Assembly: GCA_030632175.1 (NCBI GenBank)
Contig: DAOVVG010000125.1
Span: forward strand, 1 to 7,141
Length of the DNA: 7,141 bases
From: Gammaproteobacteria bacterium
Lineage (GTDB): Bacteria; Pseudomonadota; Gammaproteobacteria; UBA9214
Direction: 5' to 3'
In this document: positions 1 to 5,231 of the stretch, piece by piece
Position numbering within the stretch: position 1 is the first letter of the stretch
Layout: the number at the start of each line of letters is the position of its first letter
Notes under the pieces: generated by a model
What the model saw: the letters and a program-made list of their open reading frames with translations, nothing else
What the model was told of the DNA's origin: nothing
Database searches by the model: none
Translations under genes and position numbers: made by a program

Positions 1-153
1 TCCGCGCTCGCGCGTATGCGGGTGGCATTAAACGAGATTGTTATCGACGGCATAAAATCAAATGTCGAATTGCAGAAAGACATCATGGCAGATGCTGCTT
101 TTATAGCCGGTGGAACGGATATTCATTACCTGGAGAAGAAGCTGGGTTTGTAG
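1..153 (+). CDS. accC: Biotin carboxylase subunit of acetyl-CoA carboxylase, C-terminal end (partial)
   Basis: The first 50 codons are open in frame 1 and end at TAG 151-153; the start lies left of the window. The protein end contains IDGIKSNVELQ and GGTDIHYLEKKLGL, the characteristic C-terminal tail of AccC. The family enzyme performs ATP-dependent carboxylation of biotin on AccB, the first half-reaction of acetyl-CoA carboxylase in the cytoplasm, feeding malonyl-CoA to fatty acid synthesis. The catalytic ATP-grasp part is outside the window, so its integrity cannot be judged. The stop codon is the last three bases of the GTAG foot of a REP element (149-173). The protein therefore ends directly after LGL, a few residues before the tail of E. 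coli AccC as I remember it. accB is probably just upstream, but it is not visible. prmA follows after an 87-base gap filled mostly by the repeat. Confidence 0.95.
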   Translation, partial: SALARMRVALNEIVIDGIKSNVELQKDIMADAAFIAGGTDIHYLEKKLGL

Positions 154-215
154 GAGCGGACCGTGTCCGCGATTGCGGTGTATAAAAACCATCGCGGACA
201 CGGTCCGCTCCTACA
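149..215. repeat. REPIN-like inverted REP pair, GTAGGAGCGG family, copy 1
   Basis: Two perfectly complementary 25-base arms (149-173 and 191-215) flank a 17-base loop. Each arm is itself a REP-like unit. The left arm has a GTAG foot at 150-153 and a small hairpin with stem GCGGAC/GTCCGC (156-161 and 165-170) around a CGT loop. The right arm is its mirror image (194-199 and 203-208). The loop contains TAAAAACC directly before the right arm, as in the copy at 3496-3559. The GTAG foot is known from REP elements mobilised by RAYT-type tyrosine transposases; no such gene is in the window. The element overlaps the accC stop codon and ends 25 bases before the prmA start. It could form a strong mRNA hairpin and influence accC transcript stability or read-through into prmA, but that is inference. 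Confidence 0.9.
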
Positions 216-240
216 GGTTGTTCAAACTGTGTACTAAATC

Positions 241-1128
241 ATGGCCTGGCTGCAGATTTCTGTTGAAGTGCCTGGTGATCAGGTTGAAATGATCTCGGAG
301 GCCTTTAGTGCCATCGGGGCCTTGTCGGTGACGGTGCTGGATGCAGGTGATGAACCTTTGCTGGAGCCGGCTCCGGGGGAAACACCGCTGTGGTCAAACA
401 CCAGAATCATTGCCCTGTGTGATGCGGCACAGGATGCCGCTGAACTCAAACAGCAATTGCAGTCCGTTCTGGATATACCGGTACCCGATCTTTTCTCTGA
501 ACCCCTGGTAGACCGTGACTGGTCGAATACCTGGCGAGATACCTTTGGCGCGATGCAGTTTGGTGAGCGTCTGTGGGTATGCCCGGTCGGCGAGTCGCCG
601 CAGGAATCCGGTGCGGTTGTTGTGCACATGGATCCCGGTATGGCGTTCGGGACCGGCACCCATGCAACTACAGCCATGTGTCTGCACTGGCTGGGCAGGA
701 ACCCGCCGCTGGATCAACGGGTACTCGACTACGGCTGCGGTTCCGGCATTCTGGCAATTGCGGCACACAAACTGGGTGCAGCAGATGTGACGGCTGTCGA
801 TATTGACCCGCAGGCGTTGCTGGCAACAGAGGAAAATGCCCGCCGCAATGATTGTGGCAGTGCGATAGAGGTACTGCATCCTGACAGGCTGGAGTTTCAG
901 GCGGTTGATCTGTTAATTGCCAACATCCTGGCGAACCCGCTCATTGAACTTGCCGATGATTTTTCCAGGCGGCTAATGCCGGGAGGGAGGATTATTCTGA
1001 CCGGGATACTGGCGGAACAGGCCGAGGCAGTGATGGCGGCTTACCGGGAAGCCTTCGATCTCTGTGAGCCGGTTCATCAGGAAGAGTGGGTGTTGCTGGA
1101 GGGTATGAGACGGTATACAAAGTCGTAA
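241..1128 (+). CDS. prmA: Ribosomal protein L11 methyltransferase PrmA
   Basis: 295 residues, against about 293 in E. coli. PrmA trimethylates ribosomal protein L11 using S-adenosylmethionine in the cytoplasm. The N-terminus MAWLQISVEV matches the family's L11-recognition domain and fixes the ATG at 241. The C-terminal Rossmann methyltransferase domain shows SAM-binding motif I, VLDYGCGSGILAIAA, from residue 161. The acidic motif II is AVDIDPQA (185-192). The catalytic-region motif LLIANILANPL spans 224-234. MDPGMAFGTGTHATT, a PrmA hallmark, precedes motif I. No convincing Shine-Dalgarno sequence lies in the bases before the ATG, which follow closely on a REPIN. The gene probably belongs to an accBC-prmA transcription unit, as in related bacteria, although the hairpin at 149-215 sits in between. 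No frameshift or missing motif was seen. Confidence 0.97.
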   Translation: MAWLQISVEVPGDQVEMISEAFSAIGALSVTVLDAGDEPLLEPAPGETPLWSNTRIIALCDAAQDAAELKQQLQSVLDIPVPDLFSEPLVDRDWSNTWRDTFGAMQFGERLWVCPVGESPQESGAVVVHMDPGMAFGTGTHATTAMCLHWLGRNPPLDQRVLDYGCGSGILAIAAHKLGAADVTAVDIDPQALLATEENARRNDCGSAIEVLHPDRLEFQAVDLLIANILANPLIELADDFSRRLMPGGRIILTGILAEQAEAVMAAYREAFDLCEPVHQEEWVLLEGMRRYTKS

Positions 1129-1132
1129 CATT

Positions 1133-1269
1133 GCAGGATGGGTAAAGGAATGAAGTGACGATGGACAGGACGTACGAGTGTCGTGAAGCACAGGGATGTG
1201 CGAGAGCGACCGTACCCATCAATCAGGTGCGCGGGAAATGATGGGTACGCTGCGCTTTACCCATCCTAC
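1133..1269. repeat. REPIN-like inverted REP pair, GTAGGATGGG family, copy A, with an inserted segment
   Basis: The right arm (1240-1269), read on the minus strand, is GTAG followed by a hairpin with stem GATGGGTA/TACCCATC and a 10-base loop. It differs at one base of 30 from the left arm of the copy at 6512-6596. The left arm (1133-1220) has the foot mutated to GCAG, the same 8-base stem (1137-1144 and 1213-1220), and a 68-base loop. The first 16 bases of that loop match the longer-loop arm of the other copy with two differences; the remaining 52 bases (1161-1212) are extra. The arms are separated by 19 bases. The element begins four bases after the prmA stop and ends 47 bases before the DUF3426 gene, so it occupies most of that gap. 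It may act as an mRNA hairpin or weaken transcription; neither is shown. Confidence 0.85.
1161..1212. repeat. 52-base insertion inside the loop of a REP unit
   Basis: The segment is defined by comparison with the equivalent arm at 6561-6596: both arms share the bases up to AGTGACG (ending 1160) and resume at TACCCATC (1213). It contains an imperfect direct repeat, 1165-1183 against 1190-1209, with a period of about 25 bases. It also has a perfect hairpin, GCACA/TGTGC (1188-1192 and 1197-1201), with a GGGA tetraloop, enclosed by GTCG/CGAC (1180-1183 and 1207-1210). The boundaries are ambiguous by two bases because CG occurs at both ends. There is no open frame of note. It may be a fragment of another intergenic repeat family, or a loop variant of this one. 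Its origin cannot be decided from one copy. Confidence 0.6.
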
Positions 1270-1316
1270 AGATTAGGTGGTTCACTTTCCGTTACGCAAA
1301 CGGGTACACTCTCCCC

Positions 1317-2102
1317 ATGTACACCTTCTGTCCCAACTGTTTCGCGCTGTACCAGGTGACAGCCGGTCATCTGGGTAAAGCCGGTGGTCAGACGCGTTGC
1401 GGTGAATGCCGGCAGGTCTATCCTGCAGTCGATTACCTGTATGACGATCTCGAGATCGCCCGTGAAGCACTGGAACTGCAGTGTGCATCCGCTAGCAGCG
1501 AAAAGCACGCGGCAAACGAGGCTGCGGCTGCCCCGGCGCCATCATCTGCGACACCCGGCGGGCAACCGGCCAGCATGCCACTGCACCCGGCGCGGCCATT
1601 GCCTGATAGCTGGCAGCAGCAGCACACGATATCGTTGGCAGACATTGGTAGCGGGGCGGGAATTGGTTTCCTGCTGCTGTTGCTGGGTCTGCAATGGGTG
1701 TACTTCAACCGCGCTGAACTGGCGGCTGATGAACGTTGGCGCCCGATGCTGGAACGTGGATGCCTCATTGTTCATTGTGAAATGCCGTTACGTGCAGACG
1801 TATCCCGTATTGATATTATTAACCGCGATGTGCGCAAACATCCTGCGATTGAGGATGTGCTGTTGGTGAACGTGGCTTTTCAGAATCGCGCTGAATTTGT
1901 CCAGCCATATCCTGTGCTTGAAGTCAGCTTCACTGACAAGTCCGGCAGCGCCATCGCCGTGCGGCGTTTCAGTCCCCCGGAATACCTGGCTGCCGGTGTT
2001 GACCTGGCTGCCGGGATGGCAGCGGAGTTGCCGGTACAGGTGGTGCTGGAGGTTATTGACCCCGGCGACGAGGTGGTCTCTTTTCAGTTTGCATTTCTGT
2101 AA
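1317..2102 (+). CDS. Zinc-ribbon and DUF3426 single-pass membrane protein, function unknown
   Basis: 261 residues. The N-terminus is a MJ0042-type zinc ribbon with cysteines at 5, 8, 28 and 31 (CPNC and CGEC), which requires a start close to this ATG. Residues about 57-95 form a low-complexity linker rich in Ala, Pro and Ser. One strongly hydrophobic segment (about 110-130, with FLLLLLGLQWVYF) predicts a membrane helix. Residues about 140-261 match the DUF3426 pattern, a probable beta-rich domain with PVLEVSFTD and AVRRFSPPEYLAAG. By the usual charge logic the zinc ribbon would face the cytoplasm and the DUF3426 domain the periplasm. The family is often found between prmA and dusB in Pseudomonas-like gammaproteobacteria, and its role is not established. 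I found no clear Shine-Dalgarno sequence upstream, and the REPIN at 1133-1269 ends 47 bases before the start. Confidence 0.88.
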   Translation: MYTFCPNCFALYQVTAGHLGKAGGQTRCGECRQVYPAVDYLYDDLEIAREALELQCASASSEKHAANEAAAAPAPSSATPGGQPASMPLHPARPLPDSWQQQHTISLADIGSGAGIGFLLLLLGLQWVYFNRAELAADERWRPMLERGCLIVHCEMPLRADVSRIDIINRDVRKHPAIEDVLLVNVAFQNRAEFVQPYPVLEVSFTDKSGSAIAVRRFSPPEYLAAGVDLAAGMAAELPVQVVLEVIDPGDEVVSFQFAFL

Positions 2103-2114
2103 ATTCCCCGGCCC

Positions 2115-2135
2115 GGCGGGCACTTGAGGCCCGCC
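2115..2135 (+). other. GC-rich hairpin after the DUF3426 gene, possible weak terminator
   Basis: GGCGGGC (2115-2121) and GCCCGCC (2129-2135) are perfectly complementary around a 7-base loop, 12 bases after the stop codon. No T-run follows immediately; the nearest is TTTT about 15 bases further on. It is therefore not a convincing intrinsic terminator. It may mark the end of the prmA-side transcript before the dusB-fis unit. The remaining bases up to the dusB start (2136-2234) hold no feature I can support. Confidence 0.3.
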
Positions 2136-2234
2136 CTGGCGGCAGTCGATTTTCATGCTTTATCCCGATGACGGATACGCGTATCATCTTCCGTCCTGCA
2201 GTTCCGGTATCTTAAAAGACTCGTAATAAATCCG

Positions 2235-3221
2235 GTGAATATAGGATCATACAAACTTCCGAATAATCTGGTACTGGCGCCCATGGCCGGTGTTACCGAT
2301 CGCCCGTTCCGGCAGCTGTGTCGTGCGCAGGGGGCTGGCCTGGCGGTGTCCGAGATGGTGTCCTCCAATGCCCTGTTATGGGGCAGTGAGAAGACCCGCC
2401 GGCGTATAGACCATGCCGGTGAGAGCGCGCCTATTGCCGTTCAGATAGCCGGTGCTGATCCGCTCATGATGGCGGAAGCAGCCCGTTTCAATGTCGAGCA
2501 TGGGGCACAGATCATTGATATCAACATGGGTTGCCCGGCAAAGAAGGTCTGTAACCTGATGGCCGGGTCTGCCCTGCTGCAGGATGAAGCCCTGGTTGGC
2601 CGGATACTGGACGCGGTTGTTGCTGCCGTAGATGTACCGGTGACGCTGAAAATCCGTACTGGCTGGGACCCCGAGCACAAAAACGGCCTTGCGGTCGCCA
2701 GGGTTGCAGAGCAGGCCGGTATTCGCGCATTGTCAGTGCATGGTCGTACCCGGGCCTGCGCTTACCGGGGCGAAGCCGAGCATGACACGGTGCGGACCAT
2801 CAAATCTGCGATTTCTATCCCGGTGATTGCCAATGGCGATATCACCACCCCTGAAAAGGCGCTTGCCGTATTACAACAGACCGGTGCCGATGCCATCATG
2901 ATTGGCCGGGCTGCCCAGGGACGTCCCTGGATCTTTCGTGAAATTGCCCATTTTATGGCGACCGGTGAACATTTGCCGGAGCCGACGCCTGCCGAGATAT
3001 GTAACATACTGTCCGGGCATTTGCGTAAACTTTATGAGTTTTACGGTGAGTACACCGGTGTGCGCGTCGCGCGCAAGCACATTGCCTGGTATAGCAAGCG
3101 CCAGCGTGACGGAAATACTTTCCGACAGCACATCAACCGGCTTGAAACGGCTGAGGCACAGCTGAACTATGTAGGGGATTTTTTCAGTCGCCTGATGGAA
3201 CAGCAGGTGCAGGCAGCATGA
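2235..3221 (+). CDS. dusB: tRNA-dihydrouridine synthase B
   Basis: 328 residues, against about 321 in E. coli. DusB is an FMN-dependent, NADPH-using enzyme that reduces uridine to dihydrouridine in the tRNA D-loop. The start is GTG at 2235, chosen because the resulting MNIGSYKLPNNLVLAPM aligns with the E. coli N-terminus MRIGQYQL. The FMN-barrel motif APMAGVTDRPF lies at residues 15-25. The catalytic cysteine is C100 in DINMGCPAKKVC, followed by GSALL. Further family signatures are KIRTGWD, SVHGRTR, VIANGDI and MIGRAAQGRPWIF. The C-terminal RNA-binding helical domain includes RKHIAWY. No clear Shine-Dalgarno sequence precedes the GTG, so translation may be modest. The stop overlaps the fis start as ATGA, so the pair is very likely co-transcribed and coupled, as in E. 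coli. The 132-base gap upstream is the likely place for the operon promoter, although I could not identify one with confidence. Confidence 0.97.
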   Translation: MNIGSYKLPNNLVLAPMAGVTDRPFRQLCRAQGAGLAVSEMVSSNALLWGSEKTRRRIDHAGESAPIAVQIAGADPLMMAEAARFNVEHGAQIIDINMGCPAKKVCNLMAGSALLQDEALVGRILDAVVAAVDVPVTLKIRTGWDPEHKNGLAVARVAEQAGIRALSVHGRTRACAYRGEAEHDTVRTIKSAISIPVIANGDITTPEKALAVLQQTGADAIMIGRAAQGRPWIFREIAHFMATGEHLPEPTPAEICNILSGHLRKLYEFYGEYTGVRVARKHIAWYSKRQRDGNTFRQHINRLETAEAQLNYVGDFFSRLMEQQVQAA

Positions 3222-3472
3222 ACGTCCCAACACGGCGTGAACGCCGCAAGCAGCCGATCCGGCGCAGTGTCACCTCTGCCATTGAGTTGTATCTGGGTGA
3301 TATGAACGGTCATGATGTGACCGATTTATATCGTGTGGTGCTTAGTGAAGTTGAGCCCGCTATTCTGGATGTTGTGATGAAGCACGTAGAAGGGAACCAG
3401 ACTGACGCGGCCGAGATGCTGGGTGTGAGTCGCGGCACGCTGCGGAAGAAATTGAAGTTGTACGGATTCTGA
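3218..3472 (+). CDS. fis: DNA-binding nucleoid protein Fis, short N-terminus
   Basis: 84 residues. Fis is a homodimeric, DNA-bending nucleoid protein that regulates rRNA, tRNA and many growth-phase genes. From P13 onward the chain aligns without gaps to E. coli Fis from Pro26 (SV.SAIELYL for helix A, DVTDLYRVVLSEVE for helix B). The C-terminal helix-turn-helix (residues 60-80) is NQTDAAEMLGVSRGTLRKKLK. The N-terminal part has only 12 residues, MNVPTRRERRKQ, rich in Arg and Lys, where E. coli has 25 with the beta-hairpin arm. No ATG, GTG or TTG lies in frame between this start and the upstream in-frame TGA at 3152-3154, so the short form is not a start-calling error. Translation is probably coupled to dusB through the ATGA overlap. 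A REPIN follows 23 bases after the stop. Identity is certain from the HTH; functional equivalence of the N-terminus is not. Confidence 0.95.
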   Translation: MNVPTRRERRKQPIRRSVTSAIELYLGDMNGHDVTDLYRVVLSEVEPAILDVVMKHVEGNQTDAAEMLGVSRGTLRKKLKLYGF

Positions 3473-3495
3473 AACAATTGCTCTATTAAGGTTCT

Positions 3496-3559
3496 TGTAG
3501 GAGCGGACCTCGTCCGCGATTTTTTAAAAACCCGATCGCGGACGAGGTCCGCTCCTACA
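3496..3559. repeat. REPIN-like inverted REP pair, GTAGGAGCGG family, copy 2
   Basis: Perfect 25-base inverted arms (3496-3520 and 3535-3559) flank a 14-base loop made of a T-run, an A-run and CCCG. The left arm has GTAG at 3497-3500 and a small hairpin, GCGGAC/GTCCGC, around CTC (3503-3517). The arms differ from the copy at 149-215 at two bases (GT there, TC here), and both changes are matched in the partner arm. TAAAAACC at 3525-3532 is shared with the other loop. The element fills most of the 112-base gap between fis and purH and ends 15 bases before the purH Shine-Dalgarno sequence. It could terminate or attenuate the fis transcript, or protect its 3' end; neither is shown. T-runs lie in the loop, not after the stem, so it is not a standard terminator. 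Confidence 0.9.
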
Positions 3560-3574
3560 CAATGTTTGTATACC

Positions 3575-3580
3575 GAAGGA
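3575..3580 (+). promoter_or_regulatory. Shine-Dalgarno sequence of purH
   Basis: GAAGGA lies four bases before the ATG at 3585 and supports that start. It is directly downstream of the REPIN, whose folding would leave it single-stranded. Confidence 0.75.
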
Positions 3581-3584
3581 TTCT

Positions 3585-5153
3585 ATGAATAACATACAAC
3601 GTGCACTGATCAGTGTTTCTGATAAATCCGGCATTGCCGATTTTGCCCGTGAATTGCATGCGCTGGGCGTAGAAATACTCTCAACCGGGGGTACCGCAAA
3701 ACTGCTGGCTGAAGCAGGCATTCCTGTGATTGAGGTTTCCGATTTTACCGGTTTTCCCGAGATGATGGACGGACGCGTCAAGACCCTGCATCCAAAGATC
3801 CACGGTGGCATCCTTGCGCGCCGGGGTGTCGATGAAGCGGTTATGGAGGCGAACGCTATTCTCCCGATAGACCTGGTGGTGGTTAATCTGTATCCGTTTG
3901 AACAGACGGTGGCACGTGCGGACTGTGATCTGTCAATGGCAATCGAGAACATTGATATTGGCGGGCCGACCATGTTGCGTGCGGCAGCAAAGAATCACGC
4001 TGCTGTCACAGTCGTTGTCGACAGTGCTGACTATGAGCCGGTACTGGCAGAGATGCAGCAACATGATAATCAAACCTCGGCAGAAACGCGCTATTCGCTG
4101 GCGGTGAAAACCTTCGAACATACCGCGCGTTACGACGGCGCCATTGCCAACTATCTCGGTGCGGTCAGTTTGTCCGGTGAGCAGGCAGATTTCTCACGCA
4201 CTATTAATTTGCAATACCGGCAGGTGCAGACCATGCGTTATGGCGAGAATCCCCACCAGCGGGCGGCATTTTTTGTGGAGCATGAACCGGCGGAAGCCTC
4301 GGTGGCGACTGCCCGGCAAATACAGGGCAAGGAATTGTCCTATAACAACGTTGCCGATACCGATGCCGCGCTGGAATGTGTGAAGTCCTTCCCGGAAGCG
4401 CCGGCCTGTGTGATTGTAAAGCACGCCAACCCCTGTGGGGTGGCGCTGGGTGCAAGCCAGCTGGAGGCCTATGACCGTGCTTTTCGGACCGATCCGACAT
4501 CGGCGTTCGGTGGCATTATTGCCTTTAATCGACCGCTGGACGAGGCGACGGCCAGTGCCATTATTGAACGACAGTTTGTCGAGGTGATTATTGCACCAGA
4601 GATAGAGCCGGCCGCATTACCGGTGCTGGCAACCAAGAAGAATGTCCGTGTACTGGAGTGTGGTAACTGGACCGATGAGCCTGCGGCGACGCTCGACTTC
4701 AAGCGGGTTAACGGCGGCCTGCTGGTGCAGGATCGTGACCTGGGCAGTATCACGGTGGTAGACCTCAAGGTGGTTACAAAACGTGTACCCACGGCACAGG
4801 AACTGCAAGACCTGCTGTTTGCCTGGCGTATCGGCAAGTTTGTTAAATCCAATGCCATTGTCTACTGCAAGGACGGCATGACCATTGGTGTCGGTGCCGG
4901 TCAGATGAGTCGCGTCTATAGCGCAAAGGTTGCGGCACTCAAGGCCGCCGACGAGGGACTTGCAGTGAAGGGCTCCGTGATGGCTTCGGATGCTTTCTTC
5001 CCGTTTCGAGACGGCATTGATCAGGCGGCCGAGGCGGGCGTTGTGGCGGTCATCGAACCCGGTGGTTCCATGCGCGATGACGAGGTGATTGCCGCGGCGG
5101 ACGAGCATGATATCGCGATGGTATTTACCGGGATGCGACACTTTCGCCACTGA
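3585..5153 (+). CDS. purH: Bifunctional AICAR formyltransferase / IMP cyclohydrolase PurH
   Basis: 522 residues, within the usual family length. PurH carries out the last two steps of de novo IMP synthesis: formyl transfer from 10-formyl-THF to AICAR, then cyclisation of FAICAR to IMP. The N-terminal MGS-like cyclohydrolase domain shows ALISVSDKSG (7-16), STGGTAKLL (33-41) and DGRVKTLHPKIHGG (62-75). The C-terminal transformylase domain shows RYGENPHQ, the catalytic-pair motif KHANPCG (K279-H280 onward), DPTSAFGG and SDAFFPFRDGID. The C-terminus MVFTGMRHFRH is the normal family ending, so the gene is intact. purD follows after 78 bases, suggesting co-transcription. No purine-repressor operator or guanine/adenine riboswitch is recognisable upstream; that gap is mostly the REPIN at 3496-3559. 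Confidence 0.98.
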   Translation: MNNIQRALISVSDKSGIADFARELHALGVEILSTGGTAKLLAEAGIPVIEVSDFTGFPEMMDGRVKTLHPKIHGGILARRGVDEAVMEANAILPIDLVVVNLYPFEQTVARADCDLSMAIENIDIGGPTMLRAAAKNHAAVTVVVDSADYEPVLAEMQQHDNQTSAETRYSLAVKTFEHTARYDGAIANYLGAVSLSGEQADFSRTINLQYRQVQTMRYGENPHQRAAFFVEHEPAEASVATARQIQGKELSYNNVADTDAALECVKSFPEAPACVIVKHANPCGVALGASQLEAYDRAFRTDPTSAFGGIIAFNRPLDEATASAIIERQFVEVIIAPEIEPAALPVLATKKNVRVLECGNWTDEPAATLDFKRVNGGLLVQDRDLGSITVVDLKVVTKRVPTAQELQDLLFAWRIGKFVKSNAIVYCKDGMTIGVGAGQMSRVYSAKVAALKAADEGLAVKGSVMASDAFFPFRDGIDQAAEAGVVAVIEPGGSMRDDEVIAAADEHDIAMVFTGMRHFRH

Positions 5154-5220
5154 TTAACCGGTTGCGAGCGGCAGCGTAATTTAGATTTTGCGGCGCCGAT
5201 CAAGTCTGCACTCTAATTCC

Positions 5221-5225
5221 AGGGA
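5221..5225 (+). promoter_or_regulatory. Shine-Dalgarno sequence of purD
   Basis: AGGGA lies six bases before the ATG at 5232 and fixes that start. The rest of the 78-base gap after purH shows no promoter or terminator I can support. Confidence 0.7.
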
Positions 5226-5231
5226 ACGACA

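Noticed and set aside
110..292. 60-codon plus-strand open frame spanning the first REPIN
   Set aside because: It overlaps both the accC end and the prmA start in another frame, and the middle is translated repeat sequence.
394..879. Long open frame of 161 codons on the minus strand
   Set aside because: It lies wholly opposite prmA, which has all family motifs. The translated sequence is rich in Cys, Arg and His and resembles no family I know; a shadow frame.
1289..1303. CCGTTACGCAAACGG, resembling part of a PurR box
   Set aside because: Only one half of the operator fits, it precedes the DUF3426 gene and not a purine gene, and a 5-base inverted repeat is expected by chance.
2182..2229. Possible promoter elements before dusB (TATCAT, TATCTT, TAATAA)
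   Set aside because: None has a convincing -35 box at 16-18 bases; the TAATAA option would give an almost leaderless transcript.
149..3559. Treating the GTAGGAGCGG hairpins as intrinsic terminators
   Set aside because: The T-run, where present, is in the loop and no T-run follows the stem. The same sequence recurs in two places with mirrored REP units, so a repeat element explains it better.
4617..5150. 177-codon open frame on the minus strand
   Set aside because: Opposite the conserved C-terminal half of purH; no start signal or recognisable domain.
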